Source of the DNA: Crossaster papposus
Lineage: Eukaryota > Echinodermata > Asteroidea > Velatida > Solasteridae
Length of the DNA: 64,000 nt
Reading direction: 5' to 3'
NCBI GenBank assembly: GCA_037893245.1
Contig: JBAIAA010000777.1
Location: 248,001 to 312,000 of the forward strand
Part shown: positions 22,501-30,974 of the stretch, one piece after another
How positions within the stretch are numbered: the stretch's first letter is position 1
Layout of the letters: every line of letters begins with the position of its first letter
Notes under the pieces: model-generated
Seen by the model: the letters and a program-made list of their open reading frames with translations, nothing else
What the model was told of the DNA's origin: nothing
The model's database searches: none
Translations under genes and position numbers: made by a program

Positions 22501-25500
22501 CCAGCTGCCTAAACTGGTAGAGGGACTGAAGCGTCTGGCCAAGTCTGATCCCATGGTGCAGTGCATCATTGAGGAGTCCGGGGAACACATCGTTGCTGGC
22601 GCGGGAGAACTGCACTTGGAAATATGCCTCAAGGATCTGGAAGAGGACCATGCCTGCATCCCTATTAAGGTACGATCCAAGATTCTCACGGTCCCAAATA
22701 GTTTTGCTTGGCTTTGAAGAACGGGGGTTTCCCTTAACTTTTTTTTTCAGTGGCCCGCCGGGCTACCTAATTAGAGTTTTCAGTGGCCCGCAAGCATTTT
22801 CAGTGGCCCACGTGTGCATTTGCCATATCTGTGTTTTCCACCGAGGTTACGCAACGCCAACTGCATTGTCCGACTTTCCGGTAATGAAAGCGCGCCGCTT
22901 GTTCGGGAAAATTACCGTAACGCGGCACGGCACGGCACGGCACGGCACTATACAGCCCACTGCTTGTTGTAATCGCTGATCTTGCGGGAAGATTTTATTT
23001 GCATCCGCCACAAAAGCTATCAAAACTAAACCTCACCTGTGACAACAAAACTGGCGGAGTTATTGTAAAAGCATATTAAATGTTTAAGGTTTAAAACTTT
23101 TTGGGGAAAAACCAGGAGAATGTTGGCCTAAATCTTTCACACGATGAACGCCGAGCTGACCATCACACCACACAAGTGTAAACTGAATGCAGGAAACATG
23201 CCGTGGTAGAACATTTTGTAGAAACACGCTACATCGCTCAAGGACAAGCGTTACTACCTCGAAAGAAATACATTAACAGAAAATATAAAAATAGGAAAGG
23301 GCGACCATGATCTGATAATTAACCTGCAGGATATGACTTTCTTCATGGACGTTTGTTTGCCGGGCATTTTTACATCTTACGATGTCAAATTCGACCATTT
23401 CGCGTAACGGAAAAATACATGCATGTCGGCCATGGACTGGTTTCGGTCCTTAACTTTGTCCATTGAAGCATGCGGCGGAAACCAATCAAACAATGCGCCT
23501 GCATTATGCATGCTTTGCATGGGGCGAGCACATGGCTTTTTGGCACTATCACTGTTTTTACGTACGCCGGCCGGACGACCGAGGGAAGTGTTTTGAGTCG
23601 TCCGTGGCTGTTTTGGGTCGCATTTGGCGACCGGGCGACCGCTAAAGGGAAACCCTGCTTATTTCAAGATAAAACTACCTCAGAAGGTTGTCGGTGTGCT
23701 TGGCCTCCAGATCTTAAAAGCTTTCTGCTTTTTTGCCTTTCTGTCATCGGACAGGTACGATTTCAAGGTTCCGTCTGCAGAGTTGTTTGTGATTTGATTT
23801 GATTTGATTTTCGATTTTCTTGACAGAAATCTGACCCAGTGGTTTCCTACAGAGAAAGTGTAGCGGAGCCGTCCGACCGAACTTGCCTTTCCAAGTCTCC
23901 CAACAAGCACAACCGTCTATTTATGACCTGCTGCCCCTTCCCAGATGGCTTAGCAGAAGACATCGAAAAGGTTCCTTTTTTTATTTTTTTATTCTGTTTA
24001 AACAAGTATAATATATCCTCTTTGATAAGCTGGCATCTTAAAAATATTGACTATATGCGGAAACATAAATCAAAAATTGATGTGGCACAAAGAAACAGTC
24101 TCTATGACGTCTATAAATTGATCTGTTTCTTCTGAAACTTAAAAAATAGGTCAGCATCACAATAGTTACTAAAAATATAAAACCCCCTCTATATTCGAAA
24201 ATAACAGCAAAAGCAAATGGTGTATACTACCTTCAAAGGTATCGTATATACGTTTGGTAATTACTACAAAAATGTATGGGAATACAAACTTACTTGGTAA
24301 GAAGTACAGCAGCTGTGGATAGTAAAATGCATTTTTAGAAACTTTTCACTTGGAAGTACTGCGGTTATAGAAAAAAATATCACTTTTTATCCCCAAAAAT
24401 TTGAATCTGAAAAGTGTTACTGCAGTGACGTTTCTCAGATTGTGTATTCCAATGCAGATTATTATTCCGGCGTGGACATAACCACTCCAGATTTTTGGCA
24501 ATATCTCAAAATCGCTACCACCTTTTGAAATGAAATTTGTACAGGCTAGTTTTATGGTATATATCTATAACTATATAGGATTGAAACAAACAGTGGTTCC
24601 AATTACCAAATGTATACGATCCCTTTAAATGCTTAATTTGTATATTTTTTGTCCAAACACCAACAGGACGAGATCACTCCAAGGTCCGACGCAAAGGTGC
24701 GCGGCCGTTTCCTGGCTGAGAAGTACGAATACGACGTCAACGAGGCCAGGAAGATCTGGTGTTTTGGGCCGGAGGGCACCGGGCCCAACCTGCTGATTGA
24801 CGTCACCAAGGGAGTGCAGTATCTGAATGAGATCAAAGACAGCGTGGTGGCTGGCTTTCAGTGGGCGACCAAAGAGGTACTTTCAGACCTTGCAGTGCAT
24901 CGGAACCGTGTACCCGATTACCCGACTAACTGTAGCAAATTTGTCAAACTACATAGTAACTTTTCAGACCATATTAAAAGTGAAAAGGTTTTGAATTTCA
25001 TTTGTTTGGGAATTTTGAAAATATTTGCAGTTTACAGCTTAAACAGTTCACGCCAGGATTATTTTAACATCACCGAGCCGACGCACGGGATTATTTTTAA
25101 CAAAACTCGATCCGAAGCAGGTTCAGGCCGCCAGTACCGGAAAGCACACCAACGCATTTCCGGCCTTGCTCGCTGCTGACGGACATTTCCGGCCTTGCTC
25201 GTGGCGTGTTTATGCGTCATCCGTTTTGAATCTGGGGAAAACTTTGTTAAACAAACTGGTTAAAGCTCACTGTAAACACTTAATGTTGCTGTATTTGCTC
25301 ACAGATGTGGCAGTATTGTAGTGTGTATTTTTGGAAACAAGCTGAAAAGGAACGTTCGAGAATGAAGTTTTAGAGTAGGGCTCTTTTAACGGGTACCCGA
25401 GTACGCGTGTTTTTCGTAATCGGGTACCAATTTCCCAAACTACCTGTAAATGTATGCATTCTCCTAACTTGCAGTCAGACTTTTACTACAACAAACACAA

Positions 25501-28500
25501 TAGACTGAGTAAAAACAAATATATTTATTTAACCAGTGCCTGCAAGTTTGCGGTTATCAAATTATCCGTGTAACCTATGTTTTGCGGTTATGGTTAACAG
25601 TTTTTTATTAAAAAAAATTAAAACAAAACAAAAATTAAAAGGTTAACTGAATAGGAACAGTTTAACCGCTGCAGGCTTAGTGCCTTGGTGTAATGGTGCG
25701 TACAATTATGTGTTATTATTTGTGACCCGCTCTGCAAAAATGAGTCTGTTGCAAAATACATTTTTACGTAATGGGCTGTTTATCGTCTCGGAGGTAATTT
25801 TTCTTTCAACAAATAATATTTTGTTTTTTAAAGCATTTTGGTTTCTCCGACAGCCTATATTTTCAGATCTGATCGATTGAAAAGATTGTTTGGATCCCTA
25901 AATACAATTTAATACAGGTTTTGTCATTCTCTTACCATAGCATCTGATGAAGCACTACAATTGTAAATCTTCATTTCTTTTCAAAGACATTATGAATATA
26001 ACTGAGAAAAAAACAAATTTTCCAAAATTGTAAAAGACCAATGCATATTACTCTACAGAGTTGTGCCATATACCAAATGAAAGCTTATTTCCTACTTTTT
26101 TTTGACCAATTGTAAAAAAACAAACAAAAAAGAAACATTTTTAACACATCAGACTCATTTTTGCAGAGTGGGTCACTTTGTGACCTGTCATCATAAAATG
26201 AGCGTAAAGTCGGCAAAATCTAAAATTGAGATATGGGTATTTCTAAATTCTGTGGGAAACAGAGCTTTCCAATGGTATATAACACTTGGAGGTTTGATAC
26301 TCAATATTTTTCTTATTTTTCTTTTTTAGTCTGGAGTCTTAATACAGAGATTATGAGAAAACGGGCATCTCAAAATAGACCACCCCTTCAAATTTTGACT
26401 TTGACTGGCCGTACCGGGAAATCACTCCGTGCGATTTTACGCTCGTGTTGTGATGACAGGTCACATTTAGTCAAAGCGAATACAATGTGAATTTTAGTTT
26501 GTAGCAATGTTTGCTTTACAGAGTAGGTCGGAGGTCAATAGAGAGGGACCAATTCAGAACTAAACTAAACTAAACAATTTCCTTGACCTGACAGGGGGTG
26601 TTGTGTGACGAAAATATTCGAGGGGTGCGCTTCAACATCCACGATGTGACCCTGCACGCAGACGCCATACATTGCGGCGGTGGGCAGATCATTCCTACTA
26701 CCAGGCGTGTGCTCTACGCTAGCTTGCTGACGGCACAACCTCGCGTCATGGAGCCCGTCTATCTGGTGGAAATCCAGGTAGGTCTAAAAAGATCTGATCA
26801 TAATAATAGTGAAGCGCAAATTATATATTAATTATATCCAAAGACTCGTGTGTAACTTTAAGCTGCAGCCTTGACCTTGTGACGTGCGACTTTTTTCTTT
26901 TTTTTACACGAACGCGCGTCCGTACTTTCTTTAAAGGTAGGATACACCATTTGCAGATATCGAAAATATTTACTACGGAATTATTAAGAAATATCTTACT
27001 CAATTGAAAGTAAATAATGATTCTAGACATTCAGCAAAAAGATATCCTGTAATTATTACAAAAAATTGAATTTTATAAAGAAAAATTTGCGATTGCCATC
27101 CGGCGAACGCTGTTGTTTTTCGTGCTTTTCTCGACATCCATGATTGTGAAACTTCGGAAAAGTCAGTTAAACGATATTTACTATGAAATACAACCCCCCC
27201 AAATCTACCCATTCATGATAATTCAAGCAATTACCAATGGTGTATACTACCTTTAAAGTCGCTTGTATTTCGTGTAATACACCCATGCTGTTCGGTTTTA
27301 TGGCTATTTGTCAACACAGGCCAGACACCCAGAAACCAGCTGGTGTTGTTGAATAAGGCAAGGCAACAATAGTCTTGATTGATTGCTTGGGAAGGTCTGG
27401 CGGTAAAATCCACACCTCAAAGACCCTTTATGTACATAATGTAATGGGATACTCGTGGGGCAGCCTTTCCTTTGCAAAACGCTGTGTCACCGGTTCAACC
27501 AGGGTTCAAGCGGCACTTACCATGTTATTCAGCTTGCTTTGAACTAGGAATACATGTAATATGAGATTTTTTTTAACGCAGGATGAAATAGTAATTGGTT
27601 TTTTTACAGCGAATCGACTTTGAAAAAAAGTTCGGTAGCACGTCGCAGGCTTAAAGAAACGTTTGTGCATTGGTGCTTTGTGTAACATGTCGTACGTACA
27701 TTGAGTGAAAATGACAGGGAAAATGCATACGGGGTTTGGGTGGTTTGTTTGGGGTTTTTTCCCACTTTTCTTGGGAATAAGACATTAGGTTGGTTTTCTT
27801 TCAACCAGATGTTGGAAATGGGATTAAATAAACGATCCAAAACAAAAATTGTTTGGGAATTTCGGGCGTAATACCCAGTCCTTCTGATTATCTGATTTGA
27901 GGCGTGCAATCGCACCACCGCACGCCTAAAAGCACGCCTTGAAGTGCTAATAATCGCACGCCTGAATCCCACTGTACCGCACACCTCGGCATACATTGAC
28001 GGCATAATTGTACTTCATAATTTGTGAAAAATAGTATATAATAGTAATAGTATTAAAGAAAAAATGGCTTTACTGTAAAACTAACCAAGAAGAATATTAT
28101 AAACAAAAATTCCAAGTATTGTTTAGTCTTAGGTTGGACCACAGAATCACACGGCTTGAAAATGTACCCGCCTAGAAAAATACAGGTGTACCTTTTTCAA
28201 CACGCCTGTGATTTTCAAATTAGGACTGAATACCCCCTTTCACCCCGACCATGTTGATTCCATCCATTTCAGTATAAATGTGTGTACACCCACCCAGTTG
28301 AGTTTAGTGTCGAGTTGATTCGGAATGTCTTGTTGAAATGGTTGGCTTTGTTTTCATGTGTACCTAGTGCCCAGAACAGGCAGTTGGAGGCATCTACGGA
28401 GTCCTAAATCGCAGACGTGGCCATGTATTTGAAGAGGGTATTGTACCCGGAACACCCATGTTCATGATCAAGGCATATCTGCCCGTCAATGAGTCATTTG

Positions 28501-29703
28501 GTACGTATATATATACTTCTCTTATATTGCAGTTTGGCTTTATAGATTTTAAAAAGAATGTTGCATCCTGATGCCACTTTTTTTCACCATATTTTTACAT
28601 ACCTCCACCCTATCTCCCCTGGGGTAAGGATTTAGTGATAAGCCCCCCACAATCTAATTATGGGATAGACCGCTTTTAAGTTTAGAAAAGCGTATTATTT
28701 CTATACCAATTGTTTCGCAAAAACCGACCCAAAAAAAAACACTTCGGGGCGATGGATTATAAATAAAACACATTGTGCGACTTTGTTCGGGTTTCGTTGG
28801 AGCAGGTCACATATGTGACCTGTCATCACAAAATGAGAGTAAAGTCGGAAATATTGAAAATTAGGATATTGGTGTTTATACAAATTCTTTAGAAAGAGAG
28901 CTTTCCAATGATACATAACACTTGGGGGTTTTGCGATAAATACATTTTACAGCGCTCTAGAAAGTCATGGGTTTCACAAAACGTGTTTGTGAGAAAACTT
29001 ACTTTAAACGTCTTAAACAAAACATGCAAAAGATTACAAAACAGGACAAGTAAGGTTCGGTTGAGAATAGCAACGGTTATGTTCTAATCGTTATTTCTTC
29101 TTAAAATTGTTCACACATACAAACTATTGTATAAACAACAAAATATCAAAATTTCGAAAACGTGGGATACTTACGAGGACCTGATTTGCATATTTAATTA
29201 CCGTGTTAATTAGACCACTAATGGACTCTAATCCAAACACTAACTACGCAAAATCGCGTAATTTAAAAGGTTTTCGATCATCTGATCTCACCCAAAAAAT
29301 AGGAATATGTAGAGGAGGACTTGGGCTTTCCAAATTACGCAAAATCTGAAAATTGACCACCCCTTCATATTTTGACTTTGAATGGCCATATCTCTGAATC
29401 ACATTGTGCGACTTTACTCTCATTTTCTGGTGACAGGTCACATATTGAAATAGGGACGTGGGAGTGGTCAAATATTTGATTATTGGTGTTTTTTTTGTTC
29501 CCCTTGTAGGCTTCACAGCTGATCTGCGCTCCAACACCGGCGGTCAAGCTTTTCCCCAGTGCGTGTTTGACCACTGGCAGATCATGCCTGGTGACCCCCT
29601 CGATACCACTACCAAGCCTGGTGTCGTCGTGACCGTAACGCGCAAACGCAAGGGCCTATCGGAGGGAGTCCCCCCACTAGATAAATACTACGACAAACTG
29701 TAG
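13088..29703 (+). CDS. EEF2: Elongation factor 2 (12 exons; 5' end missing)
   Basis: Joined exons are 13088-13269, 14083-14291, 16610-16843, 17782-18034, 19030-19225, 20089-20227, 22442-22669, 23827-23970, 24667-24876, 26595-26777, 28368-28500 and 29510-29703. They keep one frame throughout and encode about 767 residues, equivalent to residues 73-840 of eukaryotic EF2. EF2 is the GTPase that drives ribosomal translocation in the cytosol. Visible motifs are DSPGHVDF (G3), NKMD (G4), [20 protein letters not shown] (domain II), [11 protein letters not shown] (domain III), LHADAIH (domain IV tip, diphthamide His), [14 protein letters not shown] (domain V) and a YYDKL C-terminus. The exons for residues 1-72, with the P-loop and switch I, were not found to the left. 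Odd points are IHCGGG in place of [16 protein letters not shown] in place of the usual MKAR-P.PDG, a GC donor and one weak GT donor. It could be a divergent paralog. Confidence 0.93.
13529..13785. mobile_element. MITE family D, complete (EF2 intron)
   Basis: Terminal repeats GGGGCCAATTTCATAAAAC and GTTTTATGAAATTGGCC enclose many copies of a 'gtgctaagcaaatttt' subrepeat. Relatives are at 16070-16344, 17571-17733, 50396-50470 and 52153-52243. This 'GGGCCAATTTCAT..GC' family is common in echinoderm-like genomes (from memory). Confidence 0.8.
14083..14291 (+). CDS. EEF2: EF2 exon (residues ~134-203): G4 motif
   Basis: The acceptor is TTGCAG|GT and the donor CAG|GTAACA, phase 0. It encodes [19 protein letters not shown], then [20 protein letters not shown] with the guanine-specificity motif NKMD, and ends MGDIQ. 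Sequence is fully conserved in type with animal EF2. Confidence 0.94.
14321..14414. mobile_element. ~94-bp foldback element
   Basis: The left arm 'accattacagtattgggttt' plus 'cacacctt' pairs with the right arm 'aaggtgtg' plus 'aacccaatactgta..ggt'. The unpaired centre is about 25 bp. Confidence 0.8.
14415..14806 (-). mobile_element. tRNA-containing dispersed element
   Basis: On the minus strand, bases 14524-14455 carry a tRNA-like block: TAGCTCAGTTGGTAGAGC (box A) and GCAGGTTCGAGTGCC (box B). The motif 'acaaggtaaatttg' lies both left of this block (about 14418) and right of the element body (about 14696). An inverted 'cccttgtggtttatttgtgt' closes the element near 14800. A sister copy is at 56795-57120. 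The acceptor and anticodon stems do not pair well, so it is not a working tRNA gene. Confidence 0.65.
14807..15504. other. EF2 intron sequence without recognised features
   Basis: A low-complexity stretch rich in variants of 'ggtttggta' and 'gttaggtt' (14820-15290). It includes 'cctagggggttagggttaaa' at about 15275, also seen at 11155. No gene or clear element was found here. Confidence 0.6.
15588..16014. mobile_element. MITE family B, complete, nested in SINE
   Basis: The TIRs TGTGACCTGTTCCAACGAAA and TTTCGTTGGAACAGGTCACA extend about 37 bp through 'cccggacaaagtcg'. The flanks are ATA/TAT. A truncated copy is at 28590-28811. Confidence 0.9.
16070..16344. mobile_element. MITE family D, complete, nested in SINE
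   Basis: Terminal repeats GGGCCCAATTTCATAGAGCT and GCGCTATGAAATTGGGCCC enclose 'ggtaagcaaatttt'-type subrepeats and a GC-rich centre. Confidence 0.88.
16610..16843 (+). CDS. EEF2: EF2 exon (residues ~204-281)
   Basis: The acceptor is TTCAG|GTT and the donor AAG|GTAAGG, phase 0 at both ends. It encodes the G-domain insert region: [33 protein letters not shown] and FVLDPIYK. The linker [18 protein letters not shown] matches the variable EF2 insertion in position and length. Confidence 0.93.
16887..17498. mobile_element. MITE family A, complete (EF2 intron)
   Basis: TIRs TGTGACCTGTCACCACAAAA and ATTTTGTTGGGACAGGTCACA. The interior carries 'gtcaaaatatgaaggggtgg'. It is in the opposite orientation to the very similar copy at 28814-29442; a shorter relative is at 26179-26465. 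Confidence 0.88.
17571..17733. mobile_element. MITE family D, degenerate
   Basis: It contains 'ggcaaaaacggggttacaaa', 'gtgctaagcaatttgtgctt' and the right end 'cctgaaataggcctctgg'. The left terminus is decayed. Confidence 0.55.
17782..18034 (+). CDS. EEF2: EF2 exon (residues ~282-366)
   Basis: A poly-T tract and CGGCAG|GTC acceptor, with CTGG|GTAAGC donor (phase 1). It encodes [45 protein letters not shown] and LLYEGPHDD, the linker into domain II. This is intact EF2 sequence. Confidence 0.94.
18055..18237. mobile_element. Small TIR element family H
   Basis: 'ggttctggccaaagaaatgg' plus 'gcagagg' at the left pairs with 'ctgcccag' and 'cattttgccagaac' at the right. A relative at 55060-55235 shares the right terminus and 'gtccgattgaagcac'-type interior. 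Confidence 0.5.
18363..18630 (-). mobile_element. tRNA-derived SINE with (TAAA)n tail
   Basis: On the minus strand: TTGGCGTAGCGGTTC (box A), CTGGGTTCGAACCCCGGC (box B), then a ~170-bp body, ending in a TAAA-type tail at 18363-18385. It looks full length and is in reverse orientation within an EF2 intron. Confidence 0.8.
18640..19029. other. EF2 intron sequence, nothing recognised
   Basis: Unique-looking intron DNA between the SINE and the next exon. No open frame with familiar motifs or inverted termini was found. Confidence 0.5.
19030..19225 (+). CDS. EEF2: EF2 exon (residues ~366-431): domain II
   Basis: The acceptor is TTGTAG|GT and the donor CAGAG|GTAAGA (phase 2). It encodes [19 protein letters not shown], then [14 protein letters not shown] and [18 protein letters not shown]. 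The beta-barrel domain II signature is complete. Confidence 0.95.
19250..19487. mobile_element. TIR element family F, copy 1
   Basis: The termini 'agttcgcgccgggattattt' and 'ccggcgcgaactggtt' are inverted repeats. The interior carries 'gaaactcgatccgaagcggg' and 'gcgtcatccgttttgaattt'. Other copies are at 25042-25263, 30676-30856 and (reverse) 54463-54709. Confidence 0.8.
19488..20088. other. EF2 intron sequence
   Basis: It contains 'cactgcacaatggacc' and 'cattgtccattgtaac' (19642-19737), a weak inverted pair, and a T-rich stretch before the next acceptor (20028-20057). No gene was seen. Confidence 0.5.
20089..20227 (+). CDS. EEF2: EF2 exon (residues ~431-477), GC splice donor
   Basis: The acceptor is ATTCAG|G. 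It encodes [35 protein letters not shown] and EHAHNMK. The next exon starts VMKFS, so by comparison with EF2 the junction must fall after AAG at 20227. The intron there begins GCAAGA: a GC-AG intron with an otherwise consensus donor. Confidence 0.93.
20240..21150. other. EF2 intron sequence, GC-patchy
   Basis: No gene was seen. 21060-21100 holds an alternating purine-pyrimidine palindromic run of 'gtacatgtacacgtatacat' type that could adopt cruciform or Z-DNA. Confidence 0.5.
21154..21252. mobile_element. MITE family G (~99 bp)
   Basis: 'ggggcgccctctaacgtacg' at the left and 'cgtacgttagaggacgccc' at the right are inverted repeats of about 22 bp, continuing as 'ccgtagaccacgcg'. A decayed relative lies near 56320-56375. 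Confidence 0.75.
21900..22235. repeat. Degenerate tandem repeat of 'CAATCCTCAAAATCCT'
   Basis: About twenty imperfect units of 'tcaatcctcaaaaatcct', some inverted ('aggattgagga', 'gaggatt'), fill this part of an EF2 intron. The inverted units would allow hairpins. Confidence 0.8.
22442..22669 (+). CDS. EEF2: EF2 exon (residues ~478-553): domain III
   Basis: The acceptor is GAACAG|GTG and the donor AAG|GTACGA, phase 0. It encodes [59 protein letters not shown] and HACIPIK. The domain is intact. Confidence 0.95.
22670..23826. other. EF2 intron with short satellites
   Basis: It contains four tandem 'cggca' units (about 22925-22948), a degenerate 'cagtggccc' repeat (22750-22812), and a 'tttgatttga' run just before the acceptor (23790-23812). 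Short frames here are spurious. Confidence 0.55.
23827..23970 (+). CDS. EEF2: EF2 exon (residues ~554-601), weak donor
   Basis: The acceptor is TTGACAG|AAA. It encodes [28 protein letters not shown] and then [17 protein letters not shown]2 proteins normally have KAR where this has TCC. The intron starts GTTCCT, which pairs poorly with U1 beyond GT, but the frame and homology allow no other junction. Confidence 0.9.
23971..24666. other. EF2 intron sequence, AT-rich
   Basis: No gene, tRNA or clear element was recognised. It contains 'ttcaaaggtatcgtatatac' near 24232. Confidence 0.5.
24667..24876 (+). CDS. EEF2: EF2 exon (residues ~602-671)
   Basis: The acceptor is CAACAG|GAC and the donor GAG|GTACTT, phase 0. 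It encodes [40 protein letters not shown] and [12 protein letters not shown], the start of domain IV. It aligns to EF2 without gaps. Confidence 0.94.
25042..25263. mobile_element. TIR element family F, copy 2
   Basis: It shares 'ggattattttaacatcaccg', 'aaaactcgatccgaag' and 'gcgtcatccgttttgaat' with 19250-19487. The right end is shortened. Confidence 0.75.
25264..25720. other. EF2 intron sequence
   Basis: No gene recognised. A small near-repeat 'cgggtacc' occurs at 25389-25430. Confidence 0.45.
25721..26177. mobile_element. MITE family C, complete, abutting family A
   Basis: TIRs TGTGACCCGCTCTGCAAAAA and TTTTTGCAGAGTGGGTCAC. The right terminus runs directly into the family A element at 26179. 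Confidence 0.85.
26179..26465. mobile_element. MITE family A, short form
   Basis: TIRs TGTGACCTGTCATCATAAAA and TGTTGTGATGACAGGTCACA. It is about 290 bp, less than half the length of the other two family A copies, which suggests an internal deletion. Confidence 0.85.
26595..26777 (+). CDS. EEF2: EF2 exon (residues ~672-732): diphthamide loop
   Basis: The acceptor is TGACAG|GGG and the donor CAG|GTAGGT, phase 0. It encodes [18 protein letters not shown], followed by [12 protein letters not shown] and [10 protein letters not shown]. The His of ADAIH is the residue that EF2 carries as diphthamide at the tip of domain IV. The following residue is Cys (TGC at about 26673-26675) where EF2 almost invariably has Arg. 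Confidence 0.93.
26931..27257. mobile_element. MITE family E, complete
   Basis: TIRs 'ttaaaggtaggatacaccat' and 'atggtgtatactacctttaa'. The interior carries 'gtaaataatgattctagaca' and 'gtttcacaatcatgg'-type matches to 41615-41977, 43999-44392 and 45835-46170. Confidence 0.88.
27258..28367. other. EF2 intron sequence
   Basis: No gene recognised. A cluster of 'gcacgcct' motifs lies at 27902-27965 and 'cacacctcgg'/'cacgcctgtg' variants follow. The remainder is unique. Confidence 0.5.
28368..28500 (+). CDS. EEF2: EF2 exon (residues ~733-777): domain V start
   Basis: The acceptor is ACCTAG|TGC and the donor TTTG|GTACGT (phase 1). It encodes [20 protein letters not shown], then [17 protein letters not shown]. 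Intact. Confidence 0.95.
28590..28811. mobile_element. MITE family B, 5'-truncated
   Basis: It matches the right half of 15588-16014 ('ctcccctggggtaaggattt', 'cgactttgttcgggtttcgt') and ends at GGTCACA. It abuts the family A element across a shared 'cacatatgtg'. Confidence 0.8.
28814..29442. mobile_element. MITE family A, long form
   Basis: TIRs TGTGACCTGTCATCACAAAA and TTTTCTGGTGACAGGTCACA. About 630 bp and nearly colinear, in reverse, with 16887-17498. Confidence 0.88.
29510..29703 (+). CDS. EEF2: EF2 terminal exon (residues ~777-840)
   Basis: The acceptor is TTGTAG|GC. It encodes [32 protein letters not shown] and [20 protein letters not shown], then L and TAG at 29701-29703. The C-terminal domain V and family-typical ending are complete. 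Confidence 0.95.
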
Positions 29704-30675
29704 AACCGGGTAGTAAGACGGAAAATGAAACCAAACATTGGGCTAAAACCAAACATTTGTTGCCAATTGTATCTCATTACATTATGCCGGATCACCTATA
29801 GAACTATTGAACTGTAATGTATCATGTAACAATACACAAAAAAAGTATGCCGTTTTTTCAAACATTCATTTGTGTTCTTTTAAGTTATACGTTTGGAAGG
29901 CATTTTTAATTTTTTTTTTCTCTCAATCCAAAAAAATTATATGTCAATCAATATTCATCAATCATAAAGTATAATAGGGAGTAAATATGAACTGGCATTA
30001 CTGTATAGGGCATATTAAGCATTAGAGAATTGGAAACTAATGCAATTCGTGTGTTTTTCTTTTCTTTATGTTATTAACTGATTATATAAGAAAACAAATT
30101 TACAAACTGTCAGTTTACAATGTTAACTTATAAAGTACCCAAGTGTCTCGAGTTGTTGAAGTTTTCATGAGATAGTCATATTTGGTTTGGTTTGGTTTGG
30201 GGTTTTATTTATACGAGAACCATTTTAAATTGTTGATTTTGTCACGCGTTGCTGATACAAACTGTGCAGCATTAATGGCAAGTCTTCATTTGCATTTGGG
30301 GGGTGGGGGGGGGGGGTTATGTCTTCTAAAAGAATGGGAATGTTCACGTTATGTAGCTTAATACATGAAGCTGAATGCTTCAGTTATTTAGAAAAATAGG
30401 AACAATAATGAATGGTTTGCCCTCTAAAAAATACTGGCCCTTTTATTTGATAAACTACAGGAGTTGCACATAAACTAATAAGTGAAGGATAAAACGTGCG
30501 AGTGATCAACGTTTATATGGAAAGCAAGCAACTCATTTGGTGATGGCATGCATAGAGGTTGGCTTAATATATTAAACTGGAACTTCTCTCTAGCATTCCG
30601 TGTATTTGCGTTTGATTATTTCAACTGAATGATGTTATCTTGTGGGGTGGGAAGGGGCGGGGAGGTGAAATTCCT
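29704..30675. other. EF2 3' UTR and intergenic DNA
   Basis: AT-rich sequence after the EF2 stop; the poly(A) site could not be placed with confidence. It contains a 'tttgg' run (30181-30202) and a G-rich tract (30297-30317). No further gene was seen. Confidence 0.5.
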
Positions 30676-30856
30676 TAACCAGTTCGCGCCAGGATTATTT
30701 TAACATTGCCGAGCCGACGGGCGGGATTATTTTTAACGAAACTCGATCCAAAGCAGGTTCATACCCGAACTTGAACGTTGCGTGTTTATGCGTCATCCGT
30801 TTTGAATTTGGGGAAATTTTTGCGTTTATATACGTCATCCGGCATGAACTGGTTAA
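30676..30856. mobile_element. TIR element family F, copy 3
   Basis: 'aaccagttcgcgccaggatt' at the left and 'ggcatgaactggttaa' at the right. It is shorter than 19250-19487 because part of the centre is missing. Confidence 0.75.
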
Positions 30857-30974
30857 TGCATGCTTGGGTTTCCTTTTGCGCTGCATTTTTTTTTTTTTGG
30901 GGGTGGGGGGTCTTTTGGATGTTTGCTTTTTATTTAGAACCTATTATCCTCGGTGGTGATGATGTCACTTCGTA

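Noticed and set aside
22569..22979. 136-codon ORF overlapping an EF2 exon
   Set aside because: It is an out-of-frame shadow of the EF2 exon running into the intron.
24649..25179. EF2 frame extended into 25179
   Set aside because: The exon ends at the GTACTT donor at 24877; the rest is intron and includes a family F element.
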